Under the pieces are notes generated by a model. The model saw only the letters and a program-made list of their open reading frames with translations, searched no databases and had not been told where the DNA came from. This document shows, one piece after another, positions 43,598 through 54,842 of a stretch of DNA of 64,000 bases. Positions within the stretch are counted from its first letter, which is position 1, and each line of letters opens with the position of its first letter. The position numbers were made by a program, and so were the translations under genes. This DNA comes from Portunus trituberculatus (Eukaryota > Arthropoda > Malacostraca > Decapoda > Portunidae), in the NCBI RefSeq assembly GCF_017591435.1, contig NC_059300.1, positions 19,366,436 through 19,430,435 on the forward strand, read 5' to 3'.

Positions 43598-44207
43598 TTA
43601 CGTTTTAAAATAGTTCTTGAGATTCTCAATATCAGCCTTTCTGTAATTTAATCGGTCTCCTTTGTATGATTCATCTCTATCTTCCTTTCCTTCTTCTATA
43701 TCCATCTCTAATATTACATGGTCACTCTTTCCCAATGGGCACTTGTATCTTATATCATCGTTAATTGGTATATCCCTTGTAAAAACTAGGTCTAATCTTG
43801 CCGGCTCATCGTTTCCTCTGAATCTTGTGTTTTCCTTTACTCTTTGGACCATCAAATTATCTATCATTAGGTTCAGGAATCTATCTCCCAGGCATCTTCC
43901 CCATACCACTTTCATAATTTTCCCAGTCTACCTCCTCCTTACAGTTGAAATCTCCTATCAATATCACTTTTCTCCTTTCCTTAATGATTCTTGTAAGACT
44001 CCTTATTGTGTCATCTATCATGTCTCTATATTCTTGGTTAGTCCATGAGTTTGTTTTGGTGGCACATATGTTCCAATGATTGTTAACTCCTTTTGTTAAT
44101 ATGCATCTTAACATACAGTATTTCTGATTTTCCTTCCCAAACTCCACTTGATTTACCACTATCTCCTTCCTTAACATCATCATGACTCCTCCTCCTCCTT
44201 TACCCAC
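43598..44207 (-). pseudogene. LINE A7 endonuclease, in fragments
   Basis: 43881-44207: GGGGVMMMLRKEIVVNQVEF and VILIGDFNCKEEVDWENYES (one extra codon, E, in the usual CKEVDW). 43598-43915: RFRGNDEPARLDLVFTRDIP and CPLGKSDHVILEMDIEEGK. Confidence 0.78.
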
Positions 44208-44395
44208 TCTGTCTCTCCTCCATATATTATACCTTTTATCTATGTCTATTTTATTGCCTCATTTAACTTTGTTTCCACCAGGCATACAATATCTGGTTCT
44301 TCTTTCTTTATGTAATCTCTTAATTCTAATTTACTAGATAAAATCCCATCTATGTTTGTATACATCATTTTAATCTCTTGTTCTTATCATTTTAG

Positions 44396-45240
44396 TTAAA
44401 CTTGCTCCATTCTTTTCTCTTCTTTCTCTTTTATATACCATTTCCTTATCCTGTCTCCTATAATTCTTAAAAAAAATGCCTTCTTCTCCTCCTCTGACCT
44501 TTCATTATTTTTTTCTCTTGCTTCTGCCACCAGTTCATTGTGTCTCTTCCTTTCCTCCTCGTTTCTATTTTTCTTTATATATATGTCTTTGCAACCTTCT
44601 GTTTCTCTGAGTTTCGTTTTTCTATATAGTACTTCTTCTGGTGCTGCTTGTGATTTTAGTAATATCTTAATTGGTCTCACTGTTCCTTCTTGATATTGTC
44701 CCCTTCTATGGATTTCTTCTACTTCTTCTTCTAAGTTCTGTCTATCCTCGTCATTCAGATGTTTTAGTAGGTCTTTACTGATTTCATTTCGTCTTTTCCT
44801 TCTTGGTCTATATTTAACATTTTTTTCTTTCAGTCCAAAAATAATTACACTCTTCTTTTTTTCCACAATTTCTCTTACAAAATTTTCTTTTTTCTTGAGG
44901 ACTCCTATCATTTTGCTTGTCATATTTTCATCTCTTTCTTTTAACTGTTCTTGAAATACTTCTTGGAATGATTCCTTGTCTTTCTTATCTTGGATTCTCC
45001 ATGCTTGTACTTCTTTTTTAATCACTTCTTGTACTCTTTCTTCTTCTTTGTTAACTAGATCTTTTAGCTTTTCTTTTCTTTCTCCTTTACCAGTCCTTCT
45101 TCCATCAGTTTCTTATAGTTCGCTATTTGGACTTTTAATTCTTCATTTTCGGTTCTTAGCCTATTTTCGTTTTCTTCCACTCTTTTTATCCTTTCTTTCA
45201 ATTTCTGGAGCTCTTTATCCTGTTCTTCATTCTCTTTCAT
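44396..45240 (-). pseudogene. LINE A7 ORF1: coiled coil and ORF1-like domain
   Basis: Begins about 45240 (MKENEEQDKELQKLKERIK) with a long charged coiled coil. It continues at 44396-45025 (IKKEVQAWRIQDKKDKESFQ, KKKSVIIFGLKEKNVKYRPR, KILLKSQAAPEEVLYRKTK, KKNRNEEERKRHNELVAEA). Two frameshifts, near 45080 and 44790. The only A copy with the apparent native ORF1 start. Confidence 0.75.
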
Positions 45241-45581
45241 TCCATACTCTCCTTTATCAATTTATCTAATTTCGTTCATAGTTAAGACTCTATCAAATAG
45301 TGAAGTTTCTGTATCAAAGCCTTCAAATTCTCCTCCTCCTCACCAACATTGTCATCATCAGCTTTCATTCTTTCCTTGTCACATACCTGCATTTAGATGG
45401 AATATCTTTCTCACTCATTATTATTTAACACTGTATTCATGAAAAAAATGAGAGTCCACACTTATCGCCCAGGCCACTGTAAACCCAAACTAGTGAAGAT
45501 CAGCTGATTCTCATGGTATCTCCTTCCTCTGTGTCTCATGTGTGTGTGTATTCACCTAGTTGTATTCACCTAGTTGTAATT

Positions 45582-46471
45582 TTACAGGGCCTGGGTATCA
45601 TACTCGTGTGGCCCGTCTCCATATCTACACACATCCAACTTTCCTTTAAAACTATGCACACTCCTTGCTGACACCACCTCCTCACTCAAACCATTCCACA
45701 CCTCCACACATCTTTGTGGGAAACTATATTTTTTCACATCCTTCAAGCATATTCCCTTGGCTATCTTTTTACTATGCGATCTTGTAGTTCTACTTAAATT
45801 TTCCTCTCTCAACATCATTTGCTCATTATCCACTTCATCCAGTCCATTCAACAGTTTATAAACCTGTATTAAATCTCCTCTTTCTCTTCTTTGTTCCAAG
45901 GTAGGCAAATTAATTTCTTTTAATCTCTCCTCATAGGTCATTTCTGCCAATTCTTCATCATATCTTTATCCATATAATGGAAGGCTAATCCAATATTTTT
46001 TATCAAATTATACGTTTCTCCAAACATCTTATCAATATGAGCCTCAAACTGCCCATGGTCTTGTATTATCACTCCCAAATCCTTTTCCTTTTCCACCTTT
46101 TTCAACACTACTTCTTCACCCATCTTATATGACCCTCTTGGCCGTCTTCCACTCTTTCCCATCTCCATCACATGACTTTTGCTCAGATTAAATTCCATTT
46201 GCCACCTCTTGCTCCACTCCCAAATCTTATCCAGGTCTGCCTGTAAAATTTCACAATCTTCTTCACTCTTCACACACCTACACAACTTCGCATCATCCGC
46301 AAACAAATTAATATAACTGTTTACTCCCTCTGGCATGTCATTAATATATACAAGGAAAAGTATTGGTGCCAGCACTGAGCCTTGTGGGACTCCACTATCC
46401 ACCACCAACCAGTCTGACTTTGCATCCCTTATTACCGTTCTCATCTCCCTCCATCTCAAGTAGTTTTCCAT
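45582..46471 (-). pseudogene. LINE G RT second half and C-terminus
   Basis: 45938-46471: DSGVPQGSVLAPILFLVYIN, LFADDAKLCRCVKSEEDCEI (catalytic FADD intact), SHVMEMGKSGRRPRGSYKMG. 45582-45950: MTYEERLKEINLPTLEQRRE and FPQRCVEVWNGLSEEVVSA. Between them a piece of the thumb appears deleted (after MMKNWQK). Codons for the palm motif KAFDKVPH upstream are missing. Confidence 0.78.
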
Positions 46472-47010
46472 CTACTTTAACACTTTTCCTTGTTAGAGAC
46501 ACAGGTCTATAGTTAAGAGGCTCTTCCTTACTGCCTCCCTTATAAATGGGCACCACTTCAGCTCTCTTCCACTCTACTGGTACTTCCTGTTTCTAATGAA
46601 CACCTTATAATATTATATAATGGATCAATCAATTCTTTTCTACACTCCTTCAATAATTTTCTTGAAACTTCATCTGGTCCCATCGCTTTATCATCTTTAA
46701 GTTCCTCCAACATTTTATATAACTCCTTTTTAGGTATCTTAATGTCATCCATGTGCACATTTCCTTGTACATTCTGAGGCTTTACAAACATTGTTTCTTT
46801 AGTAAATACTTGCTGAAACCTATTATTTAGCAATTCCGCTATATTCTTAGGGTCATCTACTATCCCTTGCTCTCCTTTTAATCTTTCAATGGACTCTCTC
46901 TTTTTAAGTTAACCATTTATGAACCTGTAAAACAATTTTGAATGTTCCTTACTCTTGTCTACAATATCTTTTTCAAATTTTCTTTCTTCCTCCTCCTTAC
47001 CCTCACATAT

Positions 47011-48109
47011 TCATTTCTGCTCTCTATAATTCTCCTTATTTAGTATATTCCTGCTCTTTTCCATCTTTTCCAAGCCACATCTCTTTTCCTTAGCCTCAAC
47101 ACAAGTTGCATTAAACCAATCCTTTCTTCCTTCCTGTCTCGGTTTATACTTTGGTACAAATTTCATAACTCCTTCTTTATAATATTTCATAAAAATCTCA
47201 TATTTCTTTTGCACTTCTCTGATTTGTAACATCTCCTCCCAATCTAATTTTCTGAAATAATTTTTCAAACTTTCTGTGTCCATCTTTCTATAATTCAATC
47301 TACCACTCCTGTATGTCTCGTCCTTCCTTCGCTGTGTTGTTGCTATCTGCATTTCCATAACTACATGATCACTATTTTCCAAAGGACACTTGTATTGTAT
47401 ATCTCCACATAGGTACACTTCTCTTGTTAACACCAAATCCAGTCTAGCCGGTTCATCATCTCCTCTATATCTAGTATTTTCCTTCACCCTCTGTTCCATC
47501 ATATTTTCCATCATTAGATTAAGAAATCTCTCTCTCCCCATGCTTCCTCTCCAACACCACTTACTAGATTTTCCCAATCCACCTCCTTACAATTAAAATC
47601 TCCTACTAGTATCACCTTTCTTTTTCCAGATAATACACTTTCCAAACTCTGTAAAGTATCCTTGATCATATTGTCGTATTCCCTTAATGTCCAAGAATTT
47701 GTTTTAGGAGGTACATAGGTCACCATGATCATTAATTCTTTTCCATCACTTTTTATCCTTATGCTTATCACTTCTGCGTTGTTCTTCCCATACCAAACCT
47801 TATCCACATTTATTTATTTCTTCGTCATAATCATAACTCCTCCTCCACCTTTACTCTCTCTCTATCCTTTCTCCATATATTATATTTATTATCCAAATTT
47901 ATCTTTGTTTTTTCATGCAATTTTGTCTCAGTCAAACACACTATATCAGGCTTCTCCACTATCATATAGTCTTGCAATTCCAATCTATTTGACAGTATCC
48001 CACCTATATTAGTATACATTATGGTCCACCCACTGCTCCCTCTAGGGGTTCCTCCGTATTCCTTCTTTCCACATACCACTTTCTGAGTCTCTCTCCTATA
48101 ACTCTCCAA
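47011..48109 (-). pseudogene. LINE G endonuclease and linker, in fragments
   Basis: 47831-48109: MYTNIGGILSNRLELQDYMI and IVCLTETKLHEKTKI. 47514-47807: VTYVPPKTNSWTLREYDNMI and ILVGDFNCKEVDWENLVSG. 47011-47577: RYRGDDEPARLDLVLTREVY, CPLENSDHVVMEMQI and WFNATCVEAKEKR. Catalytic residues (ETKL, GDFN, SDH) are all present but split by frameshifts. Confidence 0.8.
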
Positions 48110-48933
48110 AAAAACTTTTCTCTTTCCTCCTCAGACCGCTCATCATTTTTCCTTCTCGCCTCTTCCACCAATTCCTTATATCTTCTCCTCTCTTCCTCAT
48201 TTCTATTCTTTCTCACAAACACCTCTTTACAACCTTCTATCTCTCTTAACTTTGATGTTCTATATAGGATATCCTCCGCAGATTGTTGTGACTTCAGTAC
48301 TACTTTAATCGGTCTGCTCACTCCCTCCTTATACGGACCCAGTCTATGGATCTCTTCCACTTCTTCTTGTAGGTCTTTTTTTTCATCATCATTTAGATTT
48401 TTGAACAGATCTCTTACCGATCTTAATTCTTCCTTAATTCTCTTAGGCTTATATGTTATATTTGGTTCTTTCATCCCAAATATTAACACACTCTTCTTCT
48501 TTTCTGCTATTTCCCTTATCAATGTTTCCTTATTCTTCATAACATTAACCAGTTCCTTGGACCTTTCTTTTTTGTCTTCCTTCAACTGATCTTTAATTAT
48601 TTCTTGTAATCCAACCATCTCTGCTTCCCTCGACTCAGTCCATTGTGTTTTCTTCAGTTCCCATTCCCTTTGAAACCTTTCATTCTGCTCACTAATCATT
48701 TCCTTAAAGTCATCTTTCTCCTTTACTACTCTCTCCATTTTCTCCTCCAACCGTCTCTTGTATTTTTCAACCTCCACTCTCAAGTGTGCATTCTCATCCA
48801 CCAATCGTTTTTCATTTTCCTCCAGTCTCTTAACTCTTTCCTTCAAAGCCTTGCGGAATTCTCTATCCTGCTCCTCCTCACTCCTCTGAACTTTTAATTC
48901 CTTCACCAACTCCTCAAATCTCTTCTCCAACAT
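48019..48933 (-). CDS. LINE G ORF1: long coiled coil plus ORF1-like domain
   Basis: 304 intact codons from MLEKRFEELVKELKVQRSE. Residues about 1-140 form a charged heptad-rich coiled coil. Residues about 145-290 are the domain shared with A and E (KKKSVLIFGMKEPNITYKPK, RLGPYKEGVSRPIKVVLKSQ, LREIEGCKEVFVRKNRNEEE). The pattern resembles L1-type ORF1 RNA-binding (RRM-like) domains; this is inference. It runs with a one-base overlap shift into the endonuclease (IMYTNIGG at 48030), so the native gene was probably one ORF. Start chosen as the first ATG after the 5' UTR. Confidence 0.75.
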   Translation of the reverse strand: MLEKRFEELVKELKVQRSEEEQDREFRKALKERVKRLEENEKRLVDENAHLRVEVEKYKRRLEEKMERVVKEKDDFKEMISEQNERFQREWELKKTQWTESREAEMVGLQEIIKDQLKEDKKERSKELVNVMKNKETLIREIAEKKKSVLIFGMKEPNITYKPKRIKEELRSVRDLFKNLNDDEKKDLQEEVEEIHRLGPYKEGVSRPIKVVLKSQQSAEDILYRTSKLREIEGCKEVFVRKNRNEEERRRYKELVEEARRKNDERSEEEREKFFWRVIGERLRKWYVERRNTEEPLEGAVGGP

Positions 48934-49389
48934 TACAATCTACCTTGCAATGTTGCCCCTGTTGAAGATGGACTCATGCTTTGACTGGCCACTTTTGGCT
49001 TTGCTCCCTGGGCCTCATCAACATATTTTGAATTTGGTAATTTATTTCTTACCGGTCTATACATTTTTTTTTACTCTTCCTGGGAGCATGTGGGTGTGTG
49101 GTCACTGGGGGCCAGGCCTGGTAGCTACGTGTGTGTGGTGGGATGCGTTGGCGGCTGCTATGGCTGGCCTTTGTGTGGTTCCCGCTCTGTCGTTTGGAGT
49201 GTAGAGGTTCTCACACCTCCAATCACTCCCATGTACACGCCACCAGTCTACGTTCACTCTGTACACTCGTTTACTCGCTCTGGTCGCCCCTCAATAGCAA
49301 TAACTATTCTCACTCAAGCACATTGCTTAGCGTGTGGAGTGTTAGTTAGATGCCGCTCTGAGCAGGAGGCACGTCCGCTCTCCACGGAG

Positions 49390-49410
49390 CGTGTGTGTGT
49401 GTGTGTGTGT
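49390..49410. repeat. (GT)n tract between LINE G and LINE D4
   Basis: GT run (AC on the minus strand): tail of D4 and 5' flank of G. Confidence 0.92.
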
Positions 49411-49839
49411 ATTTACCTAATTGTAACATATGGGAAAAGAGCTATGCTCGTACTGTCCCGTCTCCATATCTACTAATGTCCAGCTTTTTCTTAAAATCAT
49501 GAATATTCCTTGCGTTGACCACTTCCACGTCTAAACTATTCCATGCTTCCACCCTTCTATGAGGAAGCTATATTTTTCACATCTCTCCTATAAGTGGCCA
49601 TTTTAGTTTTTCCCATGCCCTCTCGACATTCTTTCATTCCACATACACAGATCTTCCCTATCCATTTTTCCATGCCAATCATCACTCTGTATATTGCTAT
49701 CAGGTCTCCCCTTTCTCTTCTGTTTTCCAGGGTCGGAAGTTGCATTCTTTTCAGTCTGTCTTCATAAGTCAAATCTCTTAAGTCAGGCACCATTTTGTTG
49801 CAGCCCTCTGTACTTTCTCTAGTTTCCTTATGTGTTTCT

Positions 49840-50664
49840 TTAAGTTCGAGCCCACTGTATTGTTGCATATTCAAGCCTCGGTCTTATCATTGCAGTAATT
49901 ATTTTCTTCATCATTTCTTCATCTAAATATCTGAACGCCACTCTTATGTTCCTCAATAAGTTCAATACTTCTCCAATTATTTTGTTTATATGTCTCTCTG
50001 GCGATAGGTCATTGGTAATTGTCACCCCAAGGTCTTTTTCTTCATGACTGGTTTTATGTCTTCATTTCCTATCTTGTACATACTCCTGATTCTTCTTTCA
50101 CTCTTGCCAAACTCTAATTTCTTGCATTTTGTCGTGTTGAACTCCATTTGCCATGTACAGCTCCATTTCCATATTCTGTCCAAGTCTTCCTGGAGTAGTT
50201 CGCAATCTTTGTCACATCTCACTTTTCTTAACAATTTTGCATCGTCTGCAAATAGGCTCACATAACTGGACACCCCATCCACCATGTCATTTATGTAGAC
50301 CGAAACATTACTGGTGCCAACACTGATCCCTGTGGAACTCCACTCTCCACCAAGCCCCATTCTGATGGTCTGTCCTTAATTATTGTTCTCATTTCTCTTC
50401 CTACCAAAAGTCTTCCATCCATTTTAGTAAACTGCCATGCACTCCTCCTACCATTTCAAGTTTCCAGATCAGTCTCCGGTGTGGTACCTTATCAAAGGCC
50501 TTTTTTAAATCCAGATATATTCCATCAGCCCAACCATCTCTTTCCTGTATTACATCTATCACCCTCGAATAGTAACATATCAGGTTTGTCGTGCATGAAC
50601 GCCCTTTTCTAAAACCAAATTGACACTCACAAAGTATGTCATTTTCTCCAAGAAGTCTGTCCAT
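49840..50664 (-). pseudogene. LINE D4 RT palm and thumb, in fragments
   Basis: 50401-50664: CQFGFRKGRSCTTNLICYYS, YLDLKKAFDKVPHRRLIWKL. 50022-50360: LFADDAKLLRKVRCDKDCEL (FADD intact), FNTTKCKKLEFGKSERRIRS. 49840-50025: MTITNDLSPERHINKIIGEV, IRPRLEYATIQWART. The GVPQGS motif is disrupted by a base loss at about 50300. Confidence 0.82.
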
Positions 50665-51058
50665 CTATTCTTCACCACCCTCTCACACATCTTAGCTACC
50701 ACACTTGTAAGTGACACTGGTCTATAGTTCAATGGGTCTCTCTTGTTACCTGATTTATAGATTGGGACAATGTTAGCTCTTTTCCAGTCTTGGGGCACTA
50801 CACCTTCCCTTAATGAGGCATCAATTACTTCACAAACTTTTTCTGCCAGTTGCTCCTGCATTCTCTTAAAATCCATCCTGATACCCCATCAGGTCCCACA
50901 GCTTTTCTCACTTCTAAACTCCCCATCATATTCTTGATCTCCTCCACAGTTACTTGAAACTCCTTCATAATCCCTTTCTGTTCCATTACCAGTGGTTTGT
51001 CAAAAGCAGTCTCCTTTGTGAATACCTTCCGAAAGCATCCATTCATAGCCTCTGCCAT
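50580..51058 (-). pseudogene. LINE D4 RT N-terminal part
   Basis: 50825-51058: MAEAMNGCFRKVFTKETAFD and VRKAVGPDGVSGWILRECRS. 50580-50876: ASLREGVVPQDWKRANIVPI and SLTSVVAKMCERVVKNRWTD. These match D3 nearly residue for residue. Confidence 0.8.
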
Positions 51059-51405
51059 TTCCTGGGATCTTCACTGCATACTCCATTTACTTCTAAACTT
51101 TCAATACTTTCTCTATTTTTGATGTTGTTGTTCACATGTCTGTAAAAAGCCTTGGTTGGTCTTTACATTTATCAATTATATCCTTTTCTTGTTTCTTTCT
51201 TTCTTCTCTTCTAATCAACACATATTCATTTCTTGCTCTTTTGTAACTTTCCCACTGCTTAATCCGTCTTTTCCTTCTCCACCTCTTCCATGCATCCTCT
51301 TTTCTTGTTCTAGCCTTTTCACATCTATCGTTAAACCAGTCCTGCTTTCCAACTTCTCTATGTTGTCTTATTGGTACAAATTTTTCTCACCTTCTTTGTA
51401 TATTT

Positions 51406-52244
51406 TTATAAATTCCTTCCACTTTTCATTTGCTCCTTAGCACTCTTGAATTTCATCCAATTTGTCTCTTGAAAGAATTTCTTTAGGTTTCCAAAATCTG
51501 TCTTGGCATAATTCCATCTTCCCACTTTATATTCTTCATTTCTTCTAGATTTCTCTTCATCTATCACCTTGAACTCCAAAACTGCATGATCACTCTTTGC
51601 TAAAGGGCACTCCACCCTCATCTCCTCAATGACCATTGGCTCTGTACTAAAGACCAAGTCCAGTCTTGACGATGCTCCCTCTCCTCCAAACCTAGTATCT
51701 TCTTTGACCCACTGAGTTAACACATTTTCCATTGCCAGTGTCAATAGTGTATTTCCCCATGTTGTCTCTGATCCTTCCATTGACCAGTCCTCCCAACACA
51801 CCTCTTTACAATTAAAATCTCCCATCATTATAGTTCGTTCACAGCCACCCAACATTTCTTCCAGACATGTTCCTGTATCACTTATCATTTCTTCATATTC
51901 CTGTACTGACCATGCATTTGTCTTAGGTGGTACGTACACCACTATGTAGTGCCTCTTTTTCCTTCATTAGTTTCTGCTCTGATCTTTAGCACTTCTGCCT
52001 TTCCCATACCTTCTTTCACTTGATCCACCTTTATATCTTTTTTAACCAGCAACATCACTCCTCCTCCCATCTTACCTACTCTATTTCTTTTCCAAACATT
52101 ATATTTCCCTTCTCCAACCATCATCAGGTCTTCTCCCTCTCTCAGTTTTGTTTCAGTAAGACCCACAATATCTGGGTTCTTGTCCCTCAAGTAATCGTTG
52201 AGTTCTAAAATCCCCGATATCACTCCATTTATGTTGGAATACAT
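51406..52244 (-). pseudogene. LINE D4 endonuclease
   Basis: Two adjoining frames. 51942-52244: MYSNINGVISGILELNDYL, DIVGLTETKLREGEDL (catalytic E) and GGGVMLLVKKDI. 51406-51942: VYVPPKTNAWSVQEYEEMIS, IMMGDFNCKEVCWEDWSMEG, WVKEDTRFGGEGASSRLDLV and CPLAKSDHAVLEF. All the expected catalytic residues are present; only one frameshift separates the halves. Confidence 0.83.
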
Positions 52245-52271
52245 TACATTCCGCTCATACGTAAGTTTCTT

Positions 52272-52288
52272 TGTGTGTGTGTGTGTGT
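52272..52288. repeat. (GT)n tract between LINE D4 and LINE E2
   Basis: Short GT run that is E2's AC tail and D4's 5' flank. Confidence 0.9.
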
Positions 52289-52612
52289 ATTTACCTAGTT
52301 GTATTTACCTAGTTGTATTGTACAGGGTTCGAACGGGGCTCATAGTGTCCTGTCTCCATATCTTCATTTATCTAATTTTTCTTTAAAGTTATGCACACTA
52401 TGTGCTGCAACAATTCCATTATCCAATGCTTTCCATTTTTTCAATGTTCTGTGTAGAAAACTGTATTTTCCAACATCCTTCACACACTGCGTCATCCTGA
52501 TCTTCTTTTCAAGTCCTCTTGTCCTTCTATCCTCTTCTGCCAACAGCACCAGGTCTTCTTTGTCTATCTTTTCAATATCATTTACTATTTTATACATTGT
52601 TATTAGGTCCCC

Positions 52613-53827
52613 TCATTCTCTTCTATCTTGTAAGGTTGGCAATCCCATTTCCTTCAGTCGTTCTTCATATGTGAGGTCCTTTAATTCCGGCACCATCTTT
52701 GTAGCAATCTTCTGTATCCTTTCCAGTTTTCTTATATCTTTTTTAGAACTCGGAGACCATACCACTGCTGCACATTCTAGCCTTGGGCGTATCATGCTTG
52801 TGATGATTTTTTTCATCATATCTTTATCCATGTAATGAAATGCCACTCTTATATTAGTCAACATCCTATATGATAGTCCAAATATCGTATTTATGTGTTT
52901 ATCAGGGCTCAGATTTTCTTGTATGATCACTCCAAGATCTTTTTCCTCTTTTGTCTTCATTATTTGCTCCTCTCCCATCAAATAGTTCCATACTGGTCTT
53001 TTCTTACTCTTTCCTAGTTCCATTATGTGACATTTCTTGGCATTAAACTCCAATTTCCACTTCTTGCTCCATTCATAGATCTTATTTAAATCTTCCTGTA
53101 GCAGTATACAGTCCTCTCTGGTGTTGATAACTTTTAGCAACTTTGCATCATCAGAGAATAAATTCATATAGCTGTTTACTCCAATGTGAATATCGTTTAC
53201 ATAAACTTGAAACATAATGGGAGCTAACACTGACCCTTGTGGCACCCTGCTGGTTACTTTACTCCAAGACGAGTATGTATCTCTGATCACAGTTCTCATT
53301 TCTCTATCCTTCAAATAATCTCTTGTCCATTCGAGCAAGGTTCCATGCAGTCCTCCTATGTTCTCTAGTTTCCAAAGAAGTCTACCATGAGGGACTTTAT
53401 CAAATGCCTTTTTAATGTCCAGGTATACTGTGTCTACCCATCTATCTCTGCTTTCAAGTCCTGCAATAACCCTGGAGTAGAAGCTTAATAAGTTTGATAC
53501 ACATGACCGCCCTGTCCTGAACCCAAATTGTCTGTTCGATATGACTTGCTCCTCTTCTAGAAATTTAACACATTTTTCTTTGATAATTATTTCACATAAC
53601 TTCCTTACAACACTTGTAAGTGACACTGGTCTGTAGTTTAGTGGTTCAGTTGCCTTTCCTCCTTTAAATATCGGTATTACGTTGGCTCTCTTCCACTCTT
53701 GTGGAACTTTCTCTTCATTTATTGAACTTTTAATTATTTCCCAAATTGGCTCCAGTAGTTGCTCTTCACATTCTTTTAACACCCAGCCTGATACACCATC
53801 TGGCCCCATTGTTTTCCTGACTTCCAA
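52613..53827 (-). pseudogene. LINE E2 reverse transcriptase, long open frame
   Basis: 404 uninterrupted codons, the best RT of the window: MGPDGVSGWVLKECEEQLLE, WKRANVIPIFKGGKATEPLN, NRQFGFRTGRSCVSNLLSFY, YLDIKKAFDKVPHGRLLWKL, RVPQGSVLAPIMFQVYVNDI, SHVMNL-region and the catalytic box LFSDDAKLLK, where the usual alanine before DD is serine. C-terminal: IRPRLECAAVVWSPSSKKDI, TYEERLKEMGLPTLQDRRE. The GVPQG motif has R for G. The rest of the element is broken, so it is not a working copy. Confidence 0.85.
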
Positions 53828-53993
53828 CTTGTCCAGTAATTTTCTAATATCCTCTTTATGAACTGCAATTTCCTGTAATTCAATGTCCTATTAGGTTTTG
53901 TGAAGTCATCTTCAGTGAAAACTGTTTTGAAGCTCTTATTCATTATTTCACACATTTCTTTCTCTGTTTGGTATGTCTTTCCTTTTTCTTTCT

Positions 53994-54777
53994 TTATTTT
54001 TTCAATTGTTTCGTTATTTTGCCATTTATAAACTTGTAGAAAAGTTTGGGTTCATCCTTGCATTTATCCACGACATCTTTCTCAAACTTTCTTTCTTCCT
54101 CTCTCCTTACTCTAATATATTCATTTCTAGTATCTTTGTACTGCCGACTATTATAGTCATTTCCCTGCTTTAAAAGTTTCCTCCATGCTTTATCCTTTGC
54201 CTTTTTTGCTTGTAAGCATCTAGCACTGTACCATGTATGTATTTTTTTCTGAAATCTATAAACAAGAACAAACTTTTTTACTCCTTCATTGTATTCCTGT
54301 AAGAATATGTCATATTTTTCTTGTACAGTCTTCCTGCTCATAATATTAGTCCCCTCAATATCAGCAAAATAACTCCTCAGTTTTTCAAAATCTGCTCTTG
54401 CATAATTTAATCTCTCTCCTTTATAGTCCTCTCTGTATCTTATTTCATCTTCCTCCTGCATTTACATCTCTAATGTCACATGATCACTTCTCCCCATTGG
54501 ACTAAGGTATTGTATGATTTCCTTTATAGTCCTCTCTGTATCTTATCTCATCTTCCTCCTGCATTTGCATCTCTAATGTCACATGATTACTTTTCCCCAT
54601 TGGACTAAGGTATTGTATGATTGGAGGGGACTCTGTTTTTTTTGTGAAGTCTAGGTCAAATAATGATGGTTCCTCTTCCCCTCTGTATCTTGTTGACTCT
54701 TCTACCCACTGGTCCACTGTATTAAACATTACTTCCATCTCTCCCCAGTTTATTTTTTCTACAGTTGAAGTCTCCAA
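53994..54777 (-). pseudogene. LINE E2 endonuclease end and linker
   Basis: 53994-54461: QEEDEIRYREDYKGERLNYA, RFQKKIHTWYSARCLQAKKA and RNEYIRVRREEERKFEKDVV. 54502-54777: VDQWVEESTRYRGEEEPSLF and PMGKSNHVTLEMQMQEEDEI. The segment PMGKS(N/D)H to YREDYKG occurs twice because of a tandem duplication (54418-54626). Confidence 0.77.
54418..54626. repeat. Tandem duplication (about 105 bp x 2) in LINE E2
   Basis: The block beginning CTTTATAGTCCTCTCTGTAT and ending GGTATTGTATGATT is present twice in a row with a few differences. LINE E1 has it once. Confidence 0.85.
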
Positions 54778-54842
54778 CTAAGAGTATTCTTCTATCTCTT
54801 CTTAACATGTTATCCAGATAACATATCTTTATGCTCTTCTGA

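Larger units (their letters stand above)
41524..45537 (-). mobile_element. LINE A7, apparently full length
   Basis: A family A copy of about 4.0 kb with degenerate and intact terminal units at 41524-41553, C-terminal domain, RT, endonuclease, ORF1-like domain, coiled coil, and about 300 bp of non-coding 5' UTR (about 45240-45537) directly after the AC tail of G. Frame breaks are numerous. The RT box reads FMDD and shares deletions with A4. Confidence 0.87.
45549..49389 (-). mobile_element. LINE G, apparently full length
   Basis: Family G, a close relative of A. Terminal units are the variant TATTCACCTAGTTG twice (45549-45576), next to a TG run. It carries the C-terminal domain, RT, linker, endonuclease and an intact 304-codon ORF1. 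About 450 bp of 5' UTR (48934-49389) start directly after D4's AC tail. Several frame breaks in the ORF2 part and a deletion in the RT palm near 46480-46490. Confidence 0.85.
49410..52270 (-). mobile_element. LINE D4, 5'-truncated at the endonuclease
   Basis: The most complete D copy. One TATTTACCTAATTG unit (D3 has two), C-terminal domain, RT, linker and almost the whole endonuclease, starting MYSNINGVISGILELNDYL at 52244. Truncated near 52270 directly at the TG tail of E2. Same two frameshifts as D2 and D3. Almost identical to D3 over 2.4 kb. Confidence 0.88.
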
